Shown here piece by piece: positions 16,989-24,918 of a stretch of DNA of 64,000 nt. Source of the DNA: Corynebacterium sp. J010B-136 (GTDB taxonomy: Bacteria; Actinomycetota; Actinomycetes; Mycobacteriales; Mycobacteriaceae); NCBI RefSeq assembly GCF_002967075.1, contig NZ_PUGE01000005.1, forward strand, positions 124,001 to 188,000, written 5' to 3'. The position numbers were made by a program, and so were the translations under genes. Position 1 is the first letter of the stretch. Each line of letters opens with the position of its first letter. A model generated the notes under the pieces. That model ran no database searches. It was given only the letters and a program-made list of their open reading frames with translations, and was not told the origin of the DNA.

Positions 16989-18109
16989 TGTCTCAGGTCC
17001 TCATCTGCCGCGATAAGTTCAAGGGCTCCGCCACATCGGCAGCAGTATCCCAAGCTTTAGCCAAAGGCTTGGAGCAGGCGGGGCACACAGTATCTATTGC
17101 ACCGCTTGCCGATGGCGGCGACGGCACCTTAGAAACCTTCGACTCCTTGGGTTATCACCGGGTCTCTGCACAAGTGCATGACTCCAACGGCGACATCATT
17201 ACCGCAGAGTACGCGCTGAAAGATTCCACCGCTGTCATCGAAATTGCTCGCGCGTGTGGCTTGCATGATCAACGGCCCACCTCAGAAGCCGCAGTTCAGG
17301 CGGGCTCTTGGGGAGTGGGGGATCTGATTGCCTCAGCTGTCGATGCCGGCGCGCACCGCATCATCATCGGACTCGGCGGCAGCGCAACCACCGATGCTGG
17401 ATTCGGCATGGCCCAAGCATTAGGCGTGCGGTTTCTCAATTCCGCGGGCGCTGAAATAACGCAGGTCAGAGACTTAAACCTCGTTCACAGCTTCAGCCTG
17501 GAAAAGTTCGACCCGCGCCTTGCAGAGGTGGACTTTATTATCGCATCTGATGTGCGCAATCCCTTGTATGGAACCAACGGCGCTGCGGCTATCTATGGTC
17601 CGCAGAAGGGATTAAGCGACACCGATATCATCCGCGTTGACGCAGCAATCAAGTACTTTGCCACCGTGGTTGAAAAGAGTGGCGAAGCACAATGTCCCGG
17701 AGCCGGTGCCGCCGGCGGGCTAGGTTTTATGGCGATGGCGCTTCTCGATGCCGAGATGCGCTCCGGCGTCGACATGATCCTCGATGAAACAGGTGGTGAA
17801 AAACTCCTCGACGAAGCCGATTTAGTTATTACCGGCGAAGGCCGCATCGATACGCAAACACTCAGCGGCAAAGCGCCGGCTGGCATCGCCGAGCGCGCAC
17901 GTGCCCGCGGCATTCCAGTCGTTGCTGTGTGCGGACAAAATTCCCTCCCGGAGGCATCATCAAGCACTCTTTTTGAAGCGATATACGCTCTCACCGACTT
18001 TGAGGCAGACATTGCCGAGTGCATCCACAACCCATTGCCCATCCTCGAACGCATTGCTTCCGATATCGCTTGTAGCCACCTTGCCGACGATCGTGACAAG
18101 TCACCCTAG
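16988..18109 (+). CDS. glycerate kinase
   Basis: A 373-residue glycerate kinase of the GlxK/GarK family. LADGGDGTLETF near residue 40 and GLGGSATTDAGFGMAQALG near 125 are family signatures, as is ITGEGRIDTQTLSGKAPAG in the C-terminal third. It phosphorylates D-glycerate to 2- or 3-phosphoglycerate, feeding lower glycolysis. Translation starts within the stop codon of the dehydrogenase gene, so the two enzymes act in sequence: tartrate to glycerate, then to phosphoglycerate. A hairpin terminator follows at 18134-18172. Confidence 0.9.
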   Translation: MSQVLICRDKFKGSATSAAVSQALAKGLEQAGHTVSIAPLADGGDGTLETFDSLGYHRVSAQVHDSNGDIITAEYALKDSTAVIEIARACGLHDQRPTSEAAVQAGSWGVGDLIASAVDAGAHRIIIGLGGSATTDAGFGMAQALGVRFLNSAGAEITQVRDLNLVHSFSLEKFDPRLAEVDFIIASDVRNPLYGTNGAAAIYGPQKGLSDTDIIRVDAAIKYFATVVEKSGEAQCPGAGAAGGLGFMAMALLDAEMRSGVDMILDETGGEKLLDEADLVITGEGRIDTQTLSGKAPAGIAERARARGIPVVAVCGQNSLPEASSSTLFEAIYALTDFEADIAECIHNPLPILERIASDIACSHLADDRDKSP

Positions 18110-18133
18110 AGCTGATATTCTTTATATCAACAT

Positions 18134-18172
18134 GGCGTCCCGCTCTCTTTGAGAGTTAGGGGCGTTTTCTAA
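18134..18172 (+). terminator. terminator after the tartrate operon
   Basis: GGCGTCCCGCTCTC pairs with GAGAG and GGGGCGT across a TTTG loop, with a two-base bulge, and is followed by TTTTC. A reasonable intrinsic terminator ending the dehydrogenase-kinase transcript. Confidence 0.55.
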
Positions 18173-18218
18173 TTCGGGTTCAAAGAAGTTGTCTGAATGA
18201 GCATATAACCTCTTCAGC

Positions 18219-19222
18219 ATGAGTAACTATCGGAAAAGTACTTAACTATCGATGAACAAATCGAGCTTCTTAAGAGTCGGGGAATGGTTATCAATGACCA
18301 TGATTATGCTTGGCGTCTGCTCGCAAAGGTTGCCTACTACCGGCTGAGCGGATACTGGTACCCACAAAGAATAATCACAGGTGGAGTTAGGAAAGAACAA
18401 TTTCTTCCAGGCACTACGCTTGAGTCAATTGAAGCAATATATCTATTTGATAAGGATCTAAGGATCCATGTTTTTAAAGGTATCGAAATAGTCGAGGTTG
18501 CCTTAAGGGCTGCTTTAGGAAATGTAATCGGTAAGCACGGAAGCATGGCGCATACAGATCCAACCATATTTCGCACTAAATTTTCCGGTTATGACAGGGC
18601 ACGGGGATTCTACGACCCGAAGTCCAACAAAAATAATAACTCACATCAATCCACTATTGATAGCTTGGAACGAAAAACTCGCCGCGCTAGACACGATTTC
18701 GTTCGGCATATTAAAGATAAATATGGACTTCCCTTGCCGGTATGGGTAGTTACTGAAGTGATAGATTTCAGTGATCTTTCTAAATTGTACGAAGGACTTT
18801 TGGAAGAAGATCAGTGGAACGTTGTGAAGAAATTTAACTTCGAGGACGTAGTTGATAAGAATCCAGGAGGAGCCTCCAGAAAATTTGTAATCACGCTAGC
18901 GAATTGGCTTGAGGTATTAACCTTCACGCGTAATTCTTGTGCTCACCACTCGAGAATGTGGAACGCAAACTTTACGCGTCAGATTTCTGCGACAAAGTTG
19001 CTTCCAGAAGAAGTGGAACACTTATCTTTAACTACTGATGCTCAAAGAGCACGAATTTATCCGGCACTAGTTGTGATTGCATGCATCATTAAGAGAATTG
19101 AACCTAATACTTCATGGCATAGGGAACTAGTCACGTTGATGAACAAATTTGCAGAGACAGGGCGTAACGAGGGCGAGATGGGTTTCGTGGACAATTGGCG
19201 GAGCAAGTCCGTTTGGGCGTAG
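18219..19222 (+). pseudogene. Abi family (AbiD/AbiF-like, HEPN) abortive-infection protein, frameshifted near its start
   Basis: A phage-defence type protein of the Abi_2 family. The long frame from ATG 18284 contains the family motif YYRLSGYWYPQR and, near the C-terminus, TRNSCAHHSRMWN, an R-x4-H HEPN ribonuclease motif. The true N-terminus seems to be ATG 18219 (MSNYRK), which is one base out of phase: adding a single A to the AAAA run at 18234-18237 restores MSNYRKKYLTIDEQIELLKSRG, the expected start. As read, translation from 18219 ends at TAA 18243. The gene is clearly more AT-rich than its neighbours, suggesting transfer. It may be dead, phase-variable, misread, or still active from 18284 in shortened form. 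Confidence 0.8.
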
Positions 19223-19285
19223 GCGTCTCAACTCCAGAATCAAAGTGCAATCACGAGGTGTGAGGAACGTAGCTAGGATTGCCTT

Positions 19286-20707
19286 ATGAGCGATTTGCAG
19301 CATGCCCACACGGTAGATGAGGCCATTGAGCGACTAGTTCAGCTGTACGATTCTTCGTGCGAGTTGGCAAGAAAATCCCTGGAGACAGGCGATTATGATG
19401 CTTACCGGCACGTGGTCTATCCGAAGATTGTGGTCGATGTCCGCGAGTGGCGCCCCATCGACCGTTCACAGCCATATGGTTATGTTGATGAAGCCGGCCG
19501 TTATAGCGCGACGATTTCTAAGCCCTATGTCATTCGTGACTATCTGCATGAGCAATTGGAGCGACTGACGGAGAATTACCCCTGCGATATCTTCGTGGGT
19601 CAATCCGATGTGCGCATTCCGCCGGAGTACATCCGCAATATTGGGGATACTTCAGAAGCGCGCCGGGCGGGTGATGTTGCAGATGCAATTCCGCGACCGA
19701 CTCTCGATGAAGTCCATGACGCCATTATTGATGGTGAGTGGGACGCTTTTCACGGCGAAGAAAAGCCGCTATTTCATTTCGGTCCGCAGCGCTTCGATAT
19801 CGCGTGCGCGCGCATTGAGCATTACACCGGCATTGAAATTGATACGGTGCAAAAGTTCATCCTCTTTACTAACTACGCCATGCACACCACCGAATTCGTG
19901 CGCTTTGGTTTGAGCCAGTTAGCTCAGGAAGACTCGCGCTACACGTCGATGGTGCTGCCTACCGGGGAAACGCTGCATTCTGATGATGCGGTCAATGTGG
20001 ACTGTGAGCAGCTCACGCTAACCTCACGTTTTCAGATGCCGCGCTTTGACCTAGTCACCGCCGCGGGTGATGGCATCACCATGATCAATATTGGTGTCGG
20101 GCCTTCGAATGCGAAGACCATTACGGACTGCTTGGCTGTCTTGCGTCCAGAAGCCTGGATCATGATTGGCCACTGCGCCGGCTTGGATGGACGCATGCGC
20201 ATTGGGGACTTAATCCTAGGCAATGCCTATCAGCGTCAAGACAATCTCCTCGACGGATATGTGGGCTCTCATAACCCGATTCCCGCCATCCCTGAGGTGC
20301 AGCGCATGCTGGAGGCGTCCGTCGATGAAATTTACGGCACCAATAAAACTCTGATGCGTACTGGCACAGTGCTTTCCACCGATGACCGCAATTGGGAGTG
20401 GCGCACGAGCCGGCAGCTCTGGGAATGGTTAAAGGCATCCACCGCGGTGGCCGTGGATATGGAATCCTGCACGATTGCTGCCAATGGCTACCGTTACCGA
20501 GTTCCCTACGGCACGTTGTTGTCCGTATCGGACTTGCCACTGCATGCGGTTCCGAAACTTCCGGCACAAGCGCAGGCATTTTATTCGAACTCTAAAGAGG
20601 CTCACGTGATGTGTGCAGTGCGCACCGTAGAACAGCTGGCGGATAACCCGCAGCGACTGCATACGCGTAAGCTGCGCCGGACTATCGGTGAGGTGCCCTT
20701 CCGCTAA
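19286..20707 (+). CDS. amn: AMP nucleosidase
   Basis: A 473-residue enzyme that hydrolyses AMP to adenine and ribose 5-phosphate and helps set cellular adenylate levels. The N-terminal regulatory half contains RPIDRSQPYGYVDEAGRYS and RFGLSQLAQ, and the C-terminal nucleoside-phosphorylase fold shows IMIGHCAGLDGRMRIGDLILG and AVDMESCTIAANG, the latter with the purine-binding glutamate. Length matches the E. coli type. It begins 63 bases after the AT-rich Abi gene and has ordinary base composition, so the transferred segment ends between them. No operon partner is evident. Confidence 0.9.
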   Translation: MSDLQHAHTVDEAIERLVQLYDSSCELARKSLETGDYDAYRHVVYPKIVVDVREWRPIDRSQPYGYVDEAGRYSATISKPYVIRDYLHEQLERLTENYPCDIFVGQSDVRIPPEYIRNIGDTSEARRAGDVADAIPRPTLDEVHDAIIDGEWDAFHGEEKPLFHFGPQRFDIACARIEHYTGIEIDTVQKFILFTNYAMHTTEFVRFGLSQLAQEDSRYTSMVLPTGETLHSDDAVNVDCEQLTLTSRFQMPRFDLVTAAGDGITMINIGVGPSNAKTITDCLAVLRPEAWIMIGHCAGLDGRMRIGDLILGNAYQRQDNLLDGYVGSHNPIPAIPEVQRMLEASVDEIYGTNKTLMRTGTVLSTDDRNWEWRTSRQLWEWLKASTAVAVDMESCTIAANGYRYRVPYGTLLSVSDLPLHAVPKLPAQAQAFYSNSKEAHVMCAVRTVEQLADNPQRLHTRKLRRTIGEVPFR

Positions 20708-20753
20708 ACGCGGGGTGCAACTTTCGGAGGAACTTTAGCCCAGGCATTGCGCT

Positions 20754-20772
20754 TTAGGTAACCCTAACCTTA
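20754..20772. promoter_or_regulatory. DtxR iron box upstream of hmuO
   Basis: TTAGGTAACCCTAACCTTA matches the DtxR consensus at 16 of 19 positions by hand alignment and lies about 65 bases before the haem oxygenase start. It predicts iron-dependent repression of hmuO, as known in C. diphtheriae. Confidence 0.8.
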
Positions 20773-20836
20773 TGGTTGGGTCAATTACATCGCCGATTGT
20801 CCCAGAAGAAGGGATATCTCTTAAAGGAGAACAACC

Positions 20837-21493
20837 ATGACTGTTACAACCTCGCAGCCATTGTCCGCAGTGCTGAAGGAAGCTACCGCCACCGCGCATG
20901 AGGATGCTGAAGGCTCACGCTTTATGGAAGATCTGTTGGGCGGCAAGCTCAACACCGAAGCGGTTGCTGCATTTACCGGTCAGTTGTGGTTTATTTACGA
21001 AGCTTTGGAGCGCGCTGTTCGCGCAATTGAGGACCAGCCTTTGGCTGGTTCGATTGTTGACCGTCGCCTAGAACGCCAGGTTTCCCTCGAGGCTGACCTG
21101 GCGGGGATGTACGGCGCGAACTGGCGCGATGCTATCCGTATCTTGCCGGCAACCATGAAGTACGTCTCCCGTCTGGAAGAACTTACGGGCACGGGCGATC
21201 CGGTACCGGTAATTGCTCACCACTACGTGCGTTACCTTGGTGATGTTTCTGGTGGTCAGGTCATTGCTGCTCGGTTGGGTACCTACTACGACATCGACCC
21301 AGAGTCTTTGAACTTCTACGACTTCTCCGCCATTGGCAAGATTCCTCCATACCGTTCGGGCTACCGCACGGCCCTGGATGAGCTGGACCTTAATGAGGAG
21401 CAGCGTGAGAGCCTGCTCGAAGAGGCCCGCATGGCGTTTGGCTTCAACTCTGGTGTATTTGCTGATTTGGCTAAGCGGCACTGCGCTCAGTAA
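20837..21493 (+). CDS. hmuO: haem oxygenase HmuO
   Basis: A 218-residue haem oxygenase that opens the haem ring to biliverdin, carbon monoxide and free iron, so host or environmental haem can serve as an iron source. The proximal haem histidine is in ATATAHEDAEGSRFM near residue 20 and the distal helix is GDVSGGQVIAARLG, both as in C. diphtheriae HmuO. AAAGGAG precedes ATG 20837. It has its own DtxR box and stands alone, without the haem ABC transporter genes here. Ferritin is encoded just downstream. Confidence 0.94.
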   Translation: MTVTTSQPLSAVLKEATATAHEDAEGSRFMEDLLGGKLNTEAVAAFTGQLWFIYEALERAVRAIEDQPLAGSIVDRRLERQVSLEADLAGMYGANWRDAIRILPATMKYVSRLEELTGTGDPVPVIAHHYVRYLGDVSGGQVIAARLGTYYDIDPESLNFYDFSAIGKIPPYRSGYRTALDELDLNEEQRESLLEEARMAFGFNSGVFADLAKRHCAQ

Positions 21494-21801
21494 ATCGCAA
21501 GTGCTGTGACGGCGCGGGTGCGGAGTGAGAAAATCAACTCGTTATACACGCTTTCTTGCCTTAGGCACCCCTGCTTCTCCCCCTAATTTCGGGTAGAAAG
21601 AAGTTTGATAGAACCGTTATGAAGTAAAACCTATCAAATTTGAACAATTAAAAATAGTGTGTGGCCTGCGCTTTTGTGTGCATTATCTTAGGGTTTCCAA
21701 ATTTTGGCTGGCCTAACCTATGTGGCGCATATTCTCCAAACGCTTTAAAGTTGGTACCTGAACGCAGCGCACGAAAGAAATTACGAGGAAAGAGGAAGAA
21801 T
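21494..21801. other. intergenic region between hmuO and ftn
   Basis: About 300 bases without a gene. It holds an 8-bp inverted repeat (TTTGATAG 21604-21611, CTATCAAA 21631-21638), the DtxR-like box of ftn, and AT-rich sequence suited to a promoter. An open frame continues upstream of the ftn ATG through this region but lacks a family-like start. Confidence 0.5.
21703..21721. promoter_or_regulatory. DtxR box upstream of ferritin
   Basis: TTTGGCTGGCCTAACCTAT agrees with the DtxR consensus at 15 of 19 positions. It lies about 80 bases before the ferritin start. In C. glutamicum DtxR activates ftn under iron excess, so this site may be an activator site rather than a repressor site. Confidence 0.65.
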
Positions 21802-22302
21802 ATGAACGAGAAGCTCATCACCGCAATCAACAACCAGGTCACCAACGAGCACCAGGCAGCAATGATCTACACCCAGCTCGGCTACGAGATGGATGATCTG
21901 TCCTTCCCAGGCATGCGTGACTGGTTCATGGCTCAGGCAGAAGAAGAGCGTGAGCACGCTCAGAAGTTCGCTGACCACTTGCTGGCTCGCGGCTACCGCG
22001 TTGAACTCGGTGACATCACCATGCCTTCCCTGAAGGCAGCAACCCCACTCGATGCTTTCGAGGCATCTTACGCTCACGAGCAGAAGGTCTCCGAGGACAT
22101 CCGCGAGATCGTCCGCATCGCTGACGAAGTTCAGGACCTGGACTCCCGCTCCATCTTGAACTGGTTCATGAACGAGCAGATCGAGGAAGAGGACACCGTT
22201 TCCGAAATCATCGACCAGATCAAGCTGGTTGGCAACGACGGCGCTGGCCTACTGCGCATCGACCGCAGCCTGTCTTCCCGTCAGCCTGCAATCGACGCAT
22301 AA
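21802..22302 (+). CDS. ftn: ferritin Ftn
   Basis: A 166-residue ferritin-like iron-storage protein. Ferroxidase ligands are seen in NEHQAAMIYTQLGYEM (helix A), AEEEREHAQKF (helix B) and EQIEEEDTV (helix D). Twenty-four subunits would form a hollow shell storing ferric iron. ATG 21802 with GAGGAAAGAGG upstream is chosen over a longer frame from 21661, which crosses the DtxR box. Codon choice is strongly biased toward preferred codons, as in well-expressed genes. A strong hairpin terminator follows. Confidence 0.94.
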   Translation: MNEKLITAINNQVTNEHQAAMIYTQLGYEMDDLSFPGMRDWFMAQAEEEREHAQKFADHLLARGYRVELGDITMPSLKAATPLDAFEASYAHEQKVSEDIREIVRIADEVQDLDSRSILNWFMNEQIEEEDTVSEIIDQIKLVGNDGAGLLRIDRSLSSRQPAIDA

Positions 22303-22326
22303 ATCCGCTGTCGATAAATAGATAGT

Positions 22327-22369
22327 CCCGCCCACTACTTACCTTTGTGTAGGTAGTGGGCGGGTTTAT
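22327..22369 (+). terminator. strong intrinsic terminator after ftn
   Basis: CCCGCCCACTACTTACC pairs with GGTAGTGGGCGGG (22327-22364) with a short loop and is followed by TTTATTTG. A clear rho-independent terminator. Confidence 0.85.
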
Positions 22370-22460
22370 TTGTGAAGTAGTTCATTGGATCAATAACATC
22401 TCGGTATATTTATGCAGATTTTCTTTCTTTTTCCCGATGAGGAGTGGAAGAATACTTGCT

Positions 22461-22925
22461 ATGTCATCAAAGCAAAAGATCGCGTTGTGTGCGTTCCTCA
22501 TTAGTTTGGGGTTTGCCATGTTGTGCGGAGCAACCCTCATGGTTACCCAGGTAGCCTTGGGGACCTTTCTTTTCGCGTTTTCCCTCATGCTTTCCCCGCT
22601 GGCCGCAATCTTCATGTTGCTGGTTAGTTGGTACATGAACGTCGGGTCTTTTTCGAAGGCGCTGTTCGGCCTAAGCGGAACATTGGTGTTGGCGTCTTTG
22701 GCTTTTGCCGTTTTCACCCCCTTTGGCACGCTGCCGCGAATCAGCATCCCCGTATTTATGGCCGGTACTGCAATTGGCGTCGGGGCGGTTTTATTGGTCA
22801 GCCCTTATGCCAAGCTAGGCGGACCTTTTAAGGTGTTCCGGCCGCAATCTGGCACAGCAGTGACAACCACTGCACCTTCTACGACTTCCAGATCTTCGCA
22901 AAACCATCAGATGATTGGCAGCTGA
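22461..22925 (+). CDS. hypothetical small membrane protein
   Basis: About 154 residues from ATG 22461. Four hydrophobic segments fill residues 5-115, and the tail is Thr/Ser-rich and polar. I do not recognise the family. Longer frames to 22437 or 22356 exist; the chosen start follows GGAAG by ten bases and gives a normal N-terminus before the first helix. It follows the ferritin terminator, so it has its own promoter. No functional motif is visible. Confidence 0.55.
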   Translation: MSSKQKIALCAFLISLGFAMLCGATLMVTQVALGTFLFAFSLMLSPLAAIFMLLVSWYMNVGSFSKALFGLSGTLVLASLAFAVFTPFGTLPRISIPVFMAGTAIGVGAVLLVSPYAKLGGPFKVFRPQSGTAVTTTAPSTTSRSSQNHQMIGS

Positions 22926-22996
22926 TAAACACACTCATGTTTCATTAAACTGGACCAGCACACGCCAAGTGGCAAGGAACTGGTTAGAATCTAAAC

Positions 22997-23590
22997 ATGA
23001 GTACGAGAGTGTTATTTGACCTCTACGGGGTCTTTCTTACCCGCGGGGTAGAGGACTCTCTGCTGCACATCACTGATGCGGTCAATGCAGAGGTGGCTCA
23101 GCAATTTCGAAAAACATACTTGGAATTGCGCCCCGAATTAGAAGCCGGGCACATCAGTGATGAGCGCTGGTGGCAGCAACTCGCGCTGCGGTCCGGGGTT
23201 GACAATGGCGAAATCTCCGAAATTGCTCGTGCTTTAGAGTCCACCTTTGAGCTCAATACTGAAGGCTTAGAACTGGCTTCCGCAGTCATGGATGCCGGCT
23301 TTGTTACAGGGCTTTTCGCTAATATTTCACCCGGACTGGCGCAACTGGCCCGCGAAAGATTTGACTGGATTGAAGACTTCGCTGCCGTCATTTTTAGCTG
23401 CGATATCGGAGTGTGTAAACCCGATGCGGCAGCCTTCGACGTAGCGGTGGAATCTCTCGGCGCAACGGCTAAAGACACCGTGTATTTCAGTCCCACACAA
23501 GAATTCGTCGATGCCGCACGGAAGATGGGCATCGACGGGTTTGTGTATCAATCACCGCAGCAGGTCTTCGACGTGCTTGACGCTTTCTAA
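22997..23590 (+). CDS. HAD-like hydrolase with degenerate catalytic motifs
   Basis: A 197-residue protein of the haloacid dehalogenase fold. Motif I is VLFDLYGVFL, so the first aspartate (Asp8) is kept but the second, acid-base aspartate is Tyr10. Motif II is LFANIS, motif III is the lysine of CKPDAAAF, and motif IV is YFSPTQEFVDAARKMG, where the usual acidic pair is replaced by Ser-Pro. Loss of the motif IV acids should weaken magnesium binding. It may have a changed activity or be a binding protein. It is convergent with the ROK gene, overlapping by four bases. Confidence 0.75.
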   Translation: MSTRVLFDLYGVFLTRGVEDSLLHITDAVNAEVAQQFRKTYLELRPELEAGHISDERWWQQLALRSGVDNGEISEIARALESTFELNTEGLELASAVMDAGFVTGLFANISPGLAQLARERFDWIEDFAAVIFSCDIGVCKPDAAAFDVAVESLGATAKDTVYFSPTQEFVDAARKMGIDGFVYQSPQQVFDVLDAF

Positions 23591-24789
23591 CCTCGCAGCG
23601 AAGCCCGGCGACGTGGGGTAGGAGCCTCTGCCGGTGGCGAGCTGGGCTGCAGGGATAAAGGCACGCGCAAAAGTGGGTCGAGTGCTACAGCGCGTGCAAT
23701 CGCGCGAACAATCTCATGGTGGGTTGGGATCAAGCGCAGCTGCAGAGCGTGGATATCGGCGCCATCGCGACGCTCAGCGATAAACTCGCGGACATATGAA
23801 GCGAAAAGCTTAGCGGCACGAGGGTCATCAATAAAAGCTGAGCCTGCCAAGACTACGGTCACAGGATTGTGCTCAACCACTAGGTCAGCGGCGATGGACG
23901 CCAAAAGGCGTGCGCGTTCATCCAGGATGCTGCGTGCTGTCTCATTGTCTTCTGCTACTTTAGCGGCTTCAGCCAGGGTGGTGACGTGAATATCGTCGAC
24001 AGCCAGGGCATCCAAGACAGCTTGGGTGGACACATTATCTTCTGATGCGGCCTCTTTTAAGTTGAGCAACTCCGAAGAAATAGTTGGCAGTGGCACCAAC
24101 TGGGTCACGCCCTCTTCGGTGGATAGGGCAGCGCCAGTGGAGTCATCAGCGAAGAGAACCAATACATTTTCTTGCTTATCTAGTTCCGCGCTTTGGGTTT
24201 CCGAGCCCAAAATCGCCGGAATAGCAGAAGAGACAACCACCGGAACATTAAACTGGTAGCGCAGTCGCTCAGCGATGTCCACGCCTTCCCAACCCAGGTT
24301 CGAAGCCCATACGAGGCCGTCCTCATCGACGTTGCCCGAGGTGGTCACGCCTACGGAGACTAAGGTGCGCGAGATGCCAGTGGTTAGACGGTTTACGCCA
24401 GCCATGATGTGCTCGATGAAATCGGATTCGCTCAAGCGTGCAACCGGGGTCGCGATATCGTCTTCGCGCAGAGTGCGGCCCATGGTATCGAATAATGCAA
24501 TATGGGTGCGCGAGGTTCCAATCGCGATACCGGCCAGGATCCACTTGCTATCAGCTACCTCTAAAGGAACGGTAGGACGTCCACGGCCCCGGGTGCGGGT
24601 GAGATCGGTGCGTTCCTGCACCAGGCCAGCCTCTAATAACGCTGCAGTAGCGCGAGTAATGGTGGGCTGAGATAGTCCAGTAGCCTCTACTAATTCGCTG
24701 CGCGTGATGATCGGATTGAGTCGCACCAAATGCAGGCAGCGCGCAGCGGGAGTTTGCGGAGGGGTAAAGACTGGACCTGGCTTAATCAT
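23587..24789 (-). CDS. ROK family transcriptional regulator, degenerate sugar-kinase domain
   Basis: A 400-residue NagC/XylR-type protein. A helix-turn-helix lies at residues about 30-60 (ITRSELVEATGLSQPTITRATAALLEAGLV), then a ROK fold begins near 82 (WILAGIAIGTSRTHIALFDTMG). The usual zinc-binding CxCGxxGC motif is not present, and the sugar-binding part around residues 205-240 does not show the canonical EIGH motif. It may therefore bind an unusual effector or none. No sugar genes are adjacent, so its target is unclear. Confidence 0.8.
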   Translation of the reverse strand: MIKPGPVFTPPQTPAARCLHLVRLNPIITRSELVEATGLSQPTITRATAALLEAGLVQERTDLTRTRGRGRPTVPLEVADSKWILAGIAIGTSRTHIALFDTMGRTLREDDIATPVARLSESDFIEHIMAGVNRLTTGISRTLVSVGVTTSGNVDEDGLVWASNLGWEGVDIAERLRYQFNVPVVVSSAIPAILGSETQSAELDKQENVLVLFADDSTGAALSTEEGVTQLVPLPTISSELLNLKEAASEDNVSTQAVLDALAVDDIHVTTLAEAAKVAEDNETARSILDERARLLASIAADLVVEHNPVTVVLAGSAFIDDPRAAKLFASYVREFIAERRDGADIHALQLRLIPTHHEIVRAIARAVALDPLLRVPLSLQPSSPPAEAPTPRRRASLRG

Positions 24790-24918
24790 GAAGTCATACT
24801 AACCTGCCTAGACCGCATTGTCTAATAACGTCGACCGAGCTGTCTACAGAAATTCAAGATTTAAGATTCCACCTGTGCAAACCTGCAGGTGGTGAGCTGT
24901 AGACCAAGTGGTACAGGT

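Noticed and set aside
18174..18192. GGGTTCAAA resembling a tRNA T-arm
   Set aside because: No acceptor stem, D-arm or anticodon arm can be folded around it; it is beside the terminator of the tartrate operon.
21661..21801. N-terminal extension of ferritin
   Set aside because: It would cover the DtxR box and has no counterpart in ferritins, while ATG 21802 has a strong Shine-Dalgarno site.
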